From Streptomyces sp. Y2F8-2 (GTDB lineage Bacteria > Actinomycetota > Actinomycetes > Streptomycetales > Streptomycetaceae), in the NCBI RefSeq assembly GCF_014905555.1, contig NZ_BNGS01000005.1, forward strand, positions 372,001 through 436,000: a DNA stretch of 64,000 bases, given 5' to 3'. Below the pieces are notes generated by a model that was not told the origin of the DNA, did no database searches, and saw only the letters and a program-made list of their open reading frames with translations. Below, piece by piece: positions 16,964 to 24,402 of this stretch (the stretch's first letter is position 1; each line of letters begins with the position of its first letter). Both the position numbers and the translations under genes were made by a program.

Positions 16964-18157
16964 TCAGCCTTTCGAGGAGGGTCGGCCGGGCAGGCGCGGC
17001 TCGGGAGGGTCGAAAGCTTCGTCGGTCGCCGCCCCGAGGAGCCGCGGCACGCCCCAGTCGCGGGCGACGTCCTCGGTGTCGGCGCCGGGCTGCGCGGGCC
17101 CGCCGTGCACCGCCGTATGGGTGACCGAGAAGCGGGGCGCGGGCGCCGGCTGGGTGATGCCGCCGTGGTCGGTGAAGGTGCCGCGGGCGGCGAGGTGGGG
17201 GTGTGCCGGCGCCTCCCGGAGCGACAGGACGGGCGCCACGCACGCGTCGGAGCCTTCGAAGACGGCGGTCCACTCGTCGCGCGTGCGGGTCTTGAAACGG
17301 GCCGCGACCAGCTCCCGGAGTTCACCCCAACGGGCGACGTCCTTGCGGGCCGGAGCCCGGTCCGCGATCCCCAGCAACTCCACGAACTCCTCGTAGAACT
17401 GCTGTTCAAGGGCACCCACCGCCATGTACCGGCCGTCGGCCGTCTCGTAGGTGCCGTAGAACGGGCAGCCTCCGTCGAGCAGGTTGGCGCCGCGCCGGTC
17501 CTGCCAGCCCCCGGCGGCGAGCATGCCGTGGATCATCGAGGCCAGGTGGGCGGCACCGTCGACGATGGCCGCGTCCACCACCTGGCCGGTTCCGGTCGCG
17601 CGGGCGTGGTGGAGGGCGGCGAGAACACCGACCACGAGGTAGAGCGCACCTCCCGCGTAGTCGCCGACGAGGTTCGCGGGGATCGCGGGCGGCGCGTCCG
17701 GGGCGCCGATCATGCCGAGCGTGCCGGTGAGCGCGATGTAGGCGATGTCGTGTCCGGCGCGGGGGGCGAGCGGGCCCTCCTGGCCCCAGCCGGTCATCCG
17801 GCCGTAGACGAGCCGGGGGTTGCGGGCGTGGCAGGTCTCGGGGCCGACGCCGAGGCGTTCCGCGACGCCCGGGCGGTAGCCCTCGATGAGGATGTCGGCG
17901 CGCTCGGCCAGGTCCAGGACGCGGGCCGGGCCCTCCTCGGTCTTCAGGTCGACGATCACCGAGCGTTTGTTGCGGTTGGTGACGTCGTACTCCGGGTCGA
18001 TGGCCAGTCCGGAGCCGTTCGGCCGGTCCACGCGGACGACGTCGGCGCCGAGGTCGGCGAGGAGCATGCCGGCGAACGGGCCGGGCCCGATACCGGCCAA
18101 CTCGACGACGCGCACGCCGGCGAGGGGCCCCTGCCCCGGCGTCCTTGCCACTGCCAT
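16964..18157 (-). CDS. CaiB/BaiF-type family III CoA-transferase (alpha-methylacyl-CoA racemase-like)
   Basis: A 397-aa protein with the family signature LAGVRVVELAGIGPGPFAGM, LADLGADVVRVDRP, the NRNKRSVIVDLKTEEG segment and the GHDIAYIALTG and AAIVDGAAHL regions holding the catalytic His and Asp. The strong GPGPFAGMLLADLGA start and length fit alpha-methylacyl-CoA racemases, which epimerise 2-methyl-branched acyl-CoAs before beta-oxidation. That fits its place as first gene of a fadA-fadB operon. A transferase activity is the alternative. ATG at 18157. Confidence 0.88.
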   Translation of the reverse strand: MAVARTPGQGPLAGVRVVELAGIGPGPFAGMLLADLGADVVRVDRPNGSGLAIDPEYDVTNRNKRSVIVDLKTEEGPARVLDLAERADILIEGYRPGVAERLGVGPETCHARNPRLVYGRMTGWGQEGPLAPRAGHDIAYIALTGTLGMIGAPDAPPAIPANLVGDYAGGALYLVVGVLAALHHARATGTGQVVDAAIVDGAAHLASMIHGMLAAGGWQDRRGANLLDGGCPFYGTYETADGRYMAVGALEQQFYEEFVELLGIADRAPARKDVARWGELRELVAARFKTRTRDEWTAVFEGSDACVAPVLSLREAPAHPHLAARGTFTDHGGITQPAPAPRFSVTHTAVHGGPAQPGADTEDVARDWGVPRLLGAATDEAFDPPEPRLPGRPSSKG

Positions 18158-18242
18158 CCGGCCCCCAGCTCCGTGAGACGCCCGATGCGAGATCGGCGTT
18201 GTCGAGAACATGTTCCAGTACGGGCACTATCCGATCGAGCAA

Positions 18243-18258
18243 GCGCTTAGTCAAGCGC
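18243..18258. promoter_or_regulatory. Operator-like palindrome upstream of the beta-oxidation operon
   Basis: GCGCTT-AGTC-AAGCGC is a perfect inverted repeat 86 bp upstream of the CoA-transferase start. AAGCGCTT-containing palindromes are common targets of TetR-type regulators of acyl-CoA metabolism in actinobacteria. No such regulator is encoded next to it. Confidence 0.5.
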
Positions 18259-18350
18259 GGGCCTCGACCGCATACTCTCCGTATGGACATTCTCGCCTCA
18301 CGGTAATCGCGGCCACCGACAACGGCGCGAGGGGCAATCGTCGGCCGGCG

Positions 18351-18497
18351 TCAGGACCTCCACTCCAGGACCGTGACGACCATCCCGACGATCCAGGCGA
18401 GCCCCGCGAGAGCGGCGAGCAGCAGAGCTGCCGTCACGGCACGCTCGACGGGCTGGGCGGGGTGGCTCACGGTCTTGGGCGCACGGTGTGTCGTCAT
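18351..18497 (-). CDS. Small single-pass membrane protein (48 aa)
   Basis: The peptide starts MTTHRAPKTVSHPAQPVE and has one long hydrophobic helix (AALLLAALAGLAWIVGMVV) followed by VLEWRS. The short polar N-terminus and single helix match small Streptomyces membrane proteins of unknown function. ATG at 18497 is the start giving a compact protein; a longer in-frame upstream extension is not supported by composition. It is not obviously linked to its neighbours. Confidence 0.6.
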   Translation of the reverse strand: MTTHRAPKTVSHPAQPVERAVTAALLLAALAGLAWIVGMVVTVLEWRS

Positions 18498-18559
18498 GTG
18501 TCCCACCCTGCCGATCACGGCGGTGCGGCCACATCCGTACACGTACTCAGCCGCCGTAC

Positions 18560-19258
18560 TCAGGCCGCGGACCCGACGGCCTCCTTCAGGGCGCGCCTGC
18601 ACAGCCTGTCGGCGCGCCGGGTGGACTCGGGGATGCGGTACACCGGGGCGAGCGCGAGGGTGTGCGCGCAGGCGGTGTCGAGGCCGACCCGGTGCCCCAC
18701 GGAGACGAACACCGGTTTGACGCCCGCCTGGGTGCGCAGGGCGCTGCCGACCTCCTCGCTGCCCGCGAGGAGCGGGCTGCTGCTGCCGCGTTCGGTCCCC
18801 GGCTCCGCGTAGGTGAACGTGAACGGGTTCTTGGCGACGCCGATCGTGGGCAGTCCGGTGAGGACGCCGAGGTGGCTCGCCAGACCGAACCGGCGCGGGT
18901 GGGCGAGGCCGTAGCCGTCGCAGACGACCAGCCCGGGATCGCGGTCCAGGGCCTCCAACGCGGCCAGGACGGTGGGGATCTCCCGGAAGGCGAGCAGACC
19001 GGGAACGTACGGGAAGGAGACCTCACCGACGGCCGTGGCCTCGGCGAGAGGGGTGAGCGTGGCCGCGTCCAGGACGACGGCCGCCGCCGCGACCACGCCA
19101 CGCTCGTCGTCGTAGGCGACGTCGACCCCCGTCACGGGGCCGGTCCCGGGCGGCGGCCCCGATTCGTCGAGGATCACCCGGCCGCACAGCTCGTCCTGCA
19201 CGGCACGGGCCTCTTCTTCGGTCGCGGGCCAGCCCGCGGGGGTGCGTACGGTGGTCAT
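18560..19258 (-). CDS. nfi: Endonuclease V (deoxyinosine 3' endonuclease)
   Basis: A 232-aa protein of normal length. Metal-binding acidic residues are visible in GVDVAYDDE (D46), the LAFRE motif (E93) and VVCDGYGLAHPRRFGLASH (D114). The wedge motif PYVPG is at 83-87. It nicks DNA one base 3' of hypoxanthine and related lesions, so it belongs to DNA repair. GTG and ATG starts are close; the 19258 start gives the family N-terminus. Confidence 0.94.
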   Translation of the reverse strand: MTTVRTPAGWPATEEEARAVQDELCGRVILDESGPPPGTGPVTGVDVAYDDERGVVAAAAVVLDAATLTPLAEATAVGEVSFPYVPGLLAFREIPTVLAALEALDRDPGLVVCDGYGLAHPRRFGLASHLGVLTGLPTIGVAKNPFTFTYAEPGTERGSSSPLLAGSEEVGSALRTQAGVKPVFVSVGHRVGLDTACAHTLALAPVYRIPESTRRADRLCRRALKEAVGSAA

Positions 19259-19292
19259 GGTGGTGACGAGCGTACGACCCCGCGGCCCGCCG

Positions 19293-19616
19293 TCACTTGC
19301 CCAGCGCGCGCTGCAGCTCGCTCTTGTTCATGTCCGAGCGGCCGCGGATGTTGCGCCGCTTGGCCTCCTCGTACAGCTGGTCGTACGTCTGCCCCTGGGA
19401 GCCCTTGCCCGAGCGCTGTCCGCCGCGCTTGGCGGACGACTTGTCCTGGGTGGACGTGCGGCTCGCGGTCTTGGACTCACCGGAACGGGCGCGCTCCTTG
19501 TTCACGGTCCGCGCCGCGATCTCCTTGGCGCGCCCCTCGCTCTCCCCGCGGTCGCGCGCGCTCTCCTTGATGTGCTCGTACTGACGTTCCCGCTTGGGGC
19601 TCGAGCCGCGTGGCAT
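19293..19616 (-). CDS. Basic conserved protein, C-terminal Rho-N/SAP-like segment (often labelled plasmid stabilization protein)
   Basis: A 107-aa, highly charged protein (MPRGSSPKRERQYEHIKESA at the start) with a disordered Ser/Lys/Gly middle. Its end, TYDQLYEEAKRRNIRGRSDM followed by NKSELQRALGK, looks like the helix-extended-loop-helix of Rho N-terminal or SAP nucleic-acid-binding modules. ATG at 19616 is chosen over a GTG nine bases upstream because AGAGGAA sits at proper spacing only for the ATG. The plasmid-stabilization label is inherited and not supported by anything here. Confidence 0.65.
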   Translation of the reverse strand: MPRGSSPKRERQYEHIKESARDRGESEGRAKEIAARTVNKERARSGESKTASRTSTQDKSSAKRGGQRSGKGSQGQTYDQLYEEAKRRNIRGRSDMNKSELQRALGK

Positions 19617-19902
19617 GACCGTCACTTCCTCTCAGAATGCGTGTTCCCCGAGTACCCCTTTCGCCGCGGTTCACCGCCACCGCCCGACCGGGAACCGAAC
19701 TCGCGTGCGCGGTGTCCTCTCCGGTGTCCGAGACCGCGGGACACCGGAGTGATCGCCCTCACCGTGCGCCGTCCGATGGCATGGACTCGGTGACAGAGGT
19801 CACTCGCATTTCATGTGCACGGATTGGCCGATTCCATCGTCTCTTCAAGTGCCTGGCCTCATCCGCCCGAAGTCCGTCCAGCCGTCACAAGGGAGCAAGG
19901 CG

Positions 19903-20319
19903 TTGTCAACCGTCATCGAGCAGCCCGTGGAGGCCCGTCTCGTCGCTGCCGCGCCACGCATGCAGAGCATTCCGGCCGTGCTCCACTACGACCGGAGCGA
20001 CCCGTTCGCCGTCCGCATGACCTTCCCCGCCCCCGCCACCCTGGAGGGTGTGGACGTGTGCTGGACCTTCGCCCGCGAACTCCTCTCCGCCGGCCTGGAG
20101 GGCCCGGAGGGGCACGGGGACGTCCGGGTGCGGCCGTACGGCTACGCGCGCACCGTCCTGGAGTTCCACGCCCCGGAGGGCACCGCCGTGGTGCACGTCC
20201 ACTCGGACGAGATCGAGCGCTTCCTGCAGCGGACCACCGAGCTGGTGCCGGTGGGTCTGGAGCATCTTCAGGTCGACCTGGACCACGACCTGGCGGAACT
20301 GATGCGGGACGCGTGCTGA
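19903..20319 (+). CDS. ssgD: SsgA-like sporulation/cell-division protein, SsgD type
   Basis: A 138-aa SALP-family protein. Landmarks are LHYDRSDPFAVRMTFPAPAT, VDVCWTFARELLSAGLEGP, GDVRVRPYG and the C-terminal FLQRTTELVPVGLEHLQVDL segment. These are Streptomyces-specific proteins that guide septation and cell-wall remodelling during sporulation. The TTG start at 19903 is supported by AAGGGAG seven to nine bases upstream and by the family length; upstream in-frame starts would add unrelated sequence. I assign SsgD from the long LSTVIEQPVEARLVAAAPRM N-terminus and from the syntenic position I recall; other SALPs are less likely. Confidence 0.85.
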   Translation: MSTVIEQPVEARLVAAAPRMQSIPAVLHYDRSDPFAVRMTFPAPATLEGVDVCWTFARELLSAGLEGPEGHGDVRVRPYGYARTVLEFHAPEGTAVVHVHSDEIERFLQRTTELVPVGLEHLQVDLDHDLAELMRDAC

Positions 20320-20430
20320 ACTCCTCGGTGCGCCCGCTCGCCGTCCTTCGCTTCGACGTCGCGTGCGGGTCGTCCGTGGCCGGTCGCGCCCAGTCGGCGG
20401 TGCCGGACACGGTCACAACCCCGCATCCCT

Positions 20431-21273
20431 TCAGGCCTTCTGGCGGTCCCCGCCCAGCAGCCCGTTGAGCTCCCCGTAGTCGAGGCCGTCGGCCAGTGCG
20501 TCGTACGTTCCCGCGTCGAGCAGCTCCCGTGCGGCGCGGCGGACCAGGGCGTGGGCGGCCTGCGCGATGCCCGAGCCGACGCTGACCCGGGCGACGCCGA
20601 GGGCGGCCAGTTCGGTCACCGCGGGCGCGCCCGGGCCGGCCATCACGTTCAGCGGGCCCTCGATGCCCTCGGCGAGCGCCTTCACGGTCACCGGGTCGAC
20701 GGCCCCGGGGACGAAGACGCCGTCCGCCCCGGCGGCGAGGAACGCTGCGGCCCGCTCCAGGGTCTCCTCCAGACCTCCTGCACCGCGCAGATACGTGTCC
20801 ACGCGCGCGTTGACGAACACAGGCACCCCGGCCGCCTCGGCGGCCTCGCGCGCGGCGGCGATGCGCGCCGCCTGCTCGGCGACCGGGCGCAGCGGGGCGC
20901 CGCCGCCGTACAGGCCGTCCTCGATGTTGACACCGACGGCGCCCGCCGCCAGCACCGCCCTGATCGTGTCGCCGACGCCCGCGGCGTCATCGGCGTACCC
21001 GGTCTCGATGTCCGCGCTCACCGGCACGGTCACCGCCTCCGCGATCCCGGTCAGGGCCGCGAGGGCGTCGCCGCCGGAGAGCCGGTCGCCGTCGGCGGCG
21101 CCCAGCTCCCAGGCGAGCCCGGCGCTCGTCGTGGCGACGGCCGCGGCCCCCGCGTCCTCGACGAGCCTCGCGCTGGCGACGTCCCAGACGTTGGGCAGCA
21201 CGAGCGGACGACCGGGCACGTGCAGGGAACGGAAGGCGAGGGCCTGCTCGCGCGGCGAGATCTTGTTCGTCAT
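20431..21273 (-). CDS. Isocitrate lyase / phosphoenolpyruvate mutase family protein
   Basis: A 280-aa TIM-barrel protein: RPLVLPNVWDVASARLVEDA, the TTSAGLAWELGAADG strand, PVSADIETGYADD with the metal-binding acid pair, GVNIEDGL and VFVNARVDTYL. The KKCGH motif of true isocitrate lyases is absent, so it belongs to the PEP mutase/methylisocitrate lyase-like or carboxyvinyl-carboxyphosphonate side of the family. Substrate unknown. No phosphonate genes lie nearby, so a role in C-P bond chemistry is not indicated. Confidence 0.85.
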   Translation of the reverse strand: MTNKISPREQALAFRSLHVPGRPLVLPNVWDVASARLVEDAGAAAVATTSAGLAWELGAADGDRLSGGDALAALTGIAEAVTVPVSADIETGYADDAAGVGDTIRAVLAAGAVGVNIEDGLYGGGAPLRPVAEQAARIAAAREAAEAAGVPVFVNARVDTYLRGAGGLEETLERAAAFLAAGADGVFVPGAVDPVTVKALAEGIEGPLNVMAGPGAPAVTELAALGVARVSVGSGIAQAAHALVRRAARELLDAGTYDALADGLDYGELNGLLGGDRQKA

Positions 21274-21385
21274 ACGGACGAGTCAACCAGCGGGCGGGGG
21301 CCGGTGGCTGGCGGAAATCCGACATGCGGGTAGGGCGGACGACCAGGGCGAGGGACAGGGGGCGGACTCCGCGCATTTAAATGCG

Positions 21386-21414
21386 TTGACGCCCTCCCGG
21401 GCCCCTCGTACGGT
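21386..21414 (+). promoter_or_regulatory. Vegetative-type promoter for the ABC-F leader transcript
   Basis: TTGACG (21386-21391), 17-bp spacer, TACGGT (21409-21414). The predicted start near 21421 gives a leader of about 220 nt before the ABC-F ATG at 21643. Confidence 0.6.
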
Positions 21415-21436
21415 GTTGAACGCTTCTGTTGCCGCC

Positions 21437-21463
21437 GGGAGGAGAAGGACGTTGCTCGTCTGA
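21437..21463 (+). promoter_or_regulatory. Possible three-codon upstream ORF (uORF) with strong ribosome-binding site
   Basis: A near-perfect Shine-Dalgarno GGGAGGAGAAGG (21437-21448) is followed by TTG CTC GTC TGA (21452-21463), a start-Leu-Val-stop peptide. A Shine-Dalgarno this strong, 190 nt ahead of any long gene and facing a minimal ORF, suggests a ribosome sensor. The stop lies 5 nt before the left arm of the long-range stem described next. Confidence 0.45.
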
Positions 21464-21468
21464 GGTCT

Positions 21469-21598
21469 TGAGACACCGCGTCACACAGCACTGCCCGTGT
21501 CTGTGTGCGTCGCGTGCGACCTCGGCGTTCGAGCCGTCCTTCAGGTGCGGAGCTTCCTCTTCCCTCCGTCGCGGACCGTCGCCTCATGCGGTGTCTCA
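21469..21598 (+). promoter_or_regulatory. Leader RNA structure (long-range stem with nested hairpin) upstream of ABC-F gene
   Basis: TGAGACACCGC (21469-21479) is the exact complement of GCGGTGTCTCA (21588-21598), extendable by two more pairs. Nested inside is CACACAG (21482-21488) paired with CTGTGTG (21501-21507), with inner CAC/GTG pairs. A ribosome stalled on the uORF at 21452 would cover the left arm and prevent the long stem. This is the arrangement of an attenuator controlling antibiotic-resistance ABC-F genes. Pairing is seen in the sequence; regulation is inferred. Confidence 0.5.
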
Positions 21599-21600
21599 CA

Positions 21601-21637
21601 CGCGTTGCCCGACACCCGCCCCTGAGCAACCGCGAGG
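21601..21637 (+). promoter_or_regulatory. Hairpin abutting the ABC-F ribosome-binding site
   Basis: CGCGTTGC (21601-21608) pairs with GCAACCGCG (21626-21634) with one bulged base. The right arm runs into the GAGG at 21634-21637 that serves the ATG at 21643. It could limit translation initiation. Confidence 0.4.
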
Positions 21638-21642
21638 CCTGT

Positions 21643-23271
21643 ATGTCATCTTCCATCACCTGCACCTCCCTTTCCTTCTCCTGGCCCGACGGCACCTCCG
21701 TCTTCGAGGACCTCCAGGTCGCCTTCGCCTCCGGCAGGACCGGACTCGTCGGAACGAACGGGTCCGGGAAGTCCACCCTGTTGAAGCTGATCGCCGGTGA
21801 ACTCACCCCGGCTTCGGGCACCGTGCGCGTCGCGGGAGAGGTCGGCCATCTGCCGCAGAACGTGACGCTCGACACCGCCCTGCGGGTCGACGAGGCCCTC
21901 GGCATCGCCGCCCAGCGCGCCGCGCTGCACGCCATCGAGGCGGGCGACGTGGCGGAGGAGCACTTCACGACCGTCGGCGACGACTGGGACGTGGAGGAGC
22001 GCGCCGAGGCGACGCTCGGTGAACTCGGCCTCGGTCACATCGGGCTGGACCGCACCATCGGCGAGGTCTCCGGTGGCGAGTCCGTCCTGCTGCGGCTGGC
22101 CGCACTGCTGCTGCGCCGCCCGGACGTGCTGCTGCTCGACGAACCCACCAACAACCTCGACCTGTACGCGCGCAGACGGCTGTACGCCGCGGTCGAGTCC
22201 TGGCCCGGGCTCATGGTCGTGGTCAGCCACGACCGGGAACTCCTCGACCGGGTCGACCAGATCGCCGATCTGCGCGCCGGGGAGGTCACCTGGTTCGGCG
22301 GCACCTTCTCCGCGTACGAGGAGGCACTGGCCGTCGAACAGGAGGCGGCCGAGCGCATGGTGCGCGTCGCCGAGGCCGATCTGCGCAAGCAGAAGCGCGA
22401 ACTGGTCGACGCCCAGGTGAAGTTGGCGCGCCGCAAGCGGTACGGGCAGAAGATGTGGGACAGCAAGCGCGAACCGAAGATCGTCATGGGGGCACGCAAA
22501 CGGGCCGCACAGGAATCGGCGGGCAAGCACCGTCTCCTGCACGAGGAGCGGCTCGCCGAGGCCAGGGAAAGACTGGACGAGGCGGTCGAGGCGGTCCGGG
22601 ACGACGACGAGATCCGCGTCGACCTGCCGTACACGGCGGTACCGCCGGGGCGGTCCGTCCTGACGCTCCTGGACCTGGAGCTGACGTACGGCGCCCGTGT
22701 GCAGGGCGGCCTGGAACTGCGCGGTCCCGAGCGGATCGCACTGATCGGGCGCAACGGCGCGGGCAAGACCACGCTGCTGCGCACCATCGCGGGCGAGTTG
22801 GACCCGGTGGCGGGCGAGGCGACGGCGCATGTGCCGCTGCGCTTCCTGCCGCAGCGGCTCGACGTTCTCGACGACGGGCTGACGGTGGTGCAGAACGTGG
22901 CCCGGTTCGCACCCGCCGCCACCATCAACCGGATCCGGGCACGCCTGGCCCGCTTCCTGTTCCGCGGCACCCGGGCCGACCAGCCGGCCGGAACCCTGTC
23001 GGGTGGCGAGCGCTTCCGCGCCGCCCTGGCCGCACTGATGCTCGCCGAGCCCGCGCCGCAGCTGCTGATGCTGGACGAGCCGACCAACAACCTCGACATG
23101 GCGAGCGTGCGGCAGCTCACCACGGCCCTGGAGTCGTACGAGGGCGCGCTGATCGTGGCGAGCCACGACCTGCCGTTCCTGGAGTCGATCGGCATCACAC
23201 GCTGGCTGCTGCTCGACGGAGAGCTGAAGGAGACCACGCCGGAGGCCGTCGGGGAGCCCGACCGGCCCTGA
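21643..23271 (+). CDS. ABC-F family ATPase, probable ribosome-protection/antibiotic-resistance type
   Basis: A 542-aa protein with two cassettes. Cassette 1: Walker A GTNGSGKST near residue 41, VSGGESVLLRLA, LLLDEPTNNLDL. Cassette 2: GRNGAGKTT, LSGGERFRAALA, LLMLDEPTNNLD. The linker (KQKRELVDAQVKLARRKRYG and on to the EARERLDEAVEAV helix) is an arm-like coiled coil rich in Lys/Arg, suited to reach into the ribosome. No membrane segments. The structured leader with a uORF is the main reason to favour an antibiotic-inducible resistance role over a housekeeping one; the protein alone does not prove it. ATG at 21643 begins the conserved cassette. Confidence 0.92.
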   Translation: MSSSITCTSLSFSWPDGTSVFEDLQVAFASGRTGLVGTNGSGKSTLLKLIAGELTPASGTVRVAGEVGHLPQNVTLDTALRVDEALGIAAQRAALHAIEAGDVAEEHFTTVGDDWDVEERAEATLGELGLGHIGLDRTIGEVSGGESVLLRLAALLLRRPDVLLLDEPTNNLDLYARRRLYAAVESWPGLMVVVSHDRELLDRVDQIADLRAGEVTWFGGTFSAYEEALAVEQEAAERMVRVAEADLRKQKRELVDAQVKLARRKRYGQKMWDSKREPKIVMGARKRAAQESAGKHRLLHEERLAEARERLDEAVEAVRDDDEIRVDLPYTAVPPGRSVLTLLDLELTYGARVQGGLELRGPERIALIGRNGAGKTTLLRTIAGELDPVAGEATAHVPLRFLPQRLDVLDDGLTVVQNVARFAPAATINRIRARLARFLFRGTRADQPAGTLSGGERFRAALAALMLAEPAPQLLMLDEPTNNLDMASVRQLTTALESYEGALIVASHDLPFLESIGITRWLLLDGELKETTPEAVGEPDRP

Positions 23272-23303
23272 CCGGAACGGCACCTGGCCCGGACGGGGGC
23301 GGA

Positions 23304-23325
23304 ACCCGGGGCTTTGTCCCCGGGT
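23304..23325. terminator. Hairpin terminator after the ABC-F gene
   Basis: ACCCGGGG (23304-23311) and CCCCGGGT (23318-23325) form a perfect 8-bp stem over a 6-nt loop, 32 bp past the ABC-F stop. Confidence 0.6.
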
Positions 23326-23378
23326 CCCGGCCCTGCATGATGGCGGGCGACATCATCAGCCGAGACGGAGTTCCGCAC

Positions 23379-24155
23379 GTGCCCAGCAAGAAGGCCCTCA
23401 TCCGCCGACCCAGCCCGCGCCTGGCCGAGGGGCTGGTGACCCACATCGAGCGGGAGAAGGTCGACGTCGATCGCGCGCTCGAGCAGTGGGAGGCGTACGC
23501 GCGGACGCTGCGCGAGCACGGCTGGGAGACGATCGAGGTGGAACCGGCCGACGACTGCCCGGACTCGGTGTTCGTCGAGGACGCGGTGGTGATGTACAAG
23601 AATGTCGCACTGATCACACGACCGGGCGCCGAGTCACGGCGCGAGGAGACGGCGGGCGTCGAGGAGGCCGTGGCCCGGCTGGGCTGTTCGGTGAACTGGA
23701 TCTGGGAGCCGGGCACCCTCGACGGGGGCGACGTCCTGAAGATCGACGACACGATCTACGTCGGCCGCGGCGGACGCACCAACGCGACCGCCGTCCGGCA
23801 GATGCGCGCGGTGTTCGAACCACTGGGCGCCCGGGTGGTCCCGGTGCCCGTCACCAAGGTGCTGCACCTGAAGTCGGCGGTCACCGCGCTGCCCGACGGC
23901 ACGGTCATCGGCCATGTGCCGCTGGTGGACAAGCCGTCGCTGTTCCCGCGCTTCCTTCCGGTGCCGGAGGAGCCCGGGGCGCACGTCGTGCTGCTTGGCG
24001 GCGACAGGCTGCTCATGTCGGCCGCAGCGCCGAAGACGGCGGACCTGCTCGCCGACCTCGGTCATGAACCGGTCCTGGTGGACATCAGCGAGTTCGAGAA
24101 GCTCGAGGGATGTGTGACGTGCCTGTCGGTGCGGTTGCGGGAGTTGTACGACTGA
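23379..24155 (+). CDS. ddaH: Dimethylarginine dimethylaminohydrolase (DDAH / dimethylargininase)
   Basis: A 258-aa protein of the guanidine-modifying superfamily, the same size as Pseudomonas DDAH. Visible residues are the acidic substrate loop DDCPDSVFVEDAVV (59-71), the GTLDGGDVL motif, the catalytic His163 in KVLHLKSA and the nucleophile Cys248 in GCVTCLSVRLRELYD. It hydrolyses methylated arginines to citrulline and methylamines; a related hydrolase on arginine itself is the alternative. GTG at 23379 is chosen because GGAG lies about 8 bases upstream and homologues begin VPSKKALIRRP. It follows a terminator, so it is probably its own unit. Confidence 0.93.
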   Translation: MPSKKALIRRPSPRLAEGLVTHIEREKVDVDRALEQWEAYARTLREHGWETIEVEPADDCPDSVFVEDAVVMYKNVALITRPGAESRREETAGVEEAVARLGCSVNWIWEPGTLDGGDVLKIDDTIYVGRGGRTNATAVRQMRAVFEPLGARVVPVPVTKVLHLKSAVTALPDGTVIGHVPLVDKPSLFPRFLPVPEEPGAHVVLLGGDRLLMSAAAPKTADLLADLGHEPVLVDISEFEKLEGCVTCLSVRLRELYD

Positions 24156-24300
24156 CCGGCTGAAGCGGCCACCCGTTCGTACCCGTTCATCCCCGTTCGT
24201 CCCTGTCGACGTCGCGTCGGCGGGGACTTCCGTCTGCCGGACGGAGTTCTCCCTTTGCGGTCTTCCGGGCGTACGGGCAGGGCTTTTACAGCGCCCTTAA

Positions 24301-24344
24301 CCTACGGATTCGTAACCTACGGATTCGTAGCCTACGATCCCGTA
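24301..24344. promoter_or_regulatory. Three tandem operator iterons upstream of the desaturase
   Basis: CCTACGGATTCGTA at 24301-24314 and 24316-24329, and CCTACGATCCCGTA at 24331-24344. All repeat at an exact 15-bp period and each contains the palindrome TACG-N4-CGTA. The array ends 58 bp before the desaturase start, in promoter position. This looks like a multi-dimer binding site for a TetR-type repressor. Confidence 0.7.
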
Positions 24345-24402
24345 AGTTCCGGCACCGCTCGCCGGCTGCACCGCTGTTCCTCCCCGTCTCCCTGGAGTTC
24401 CT

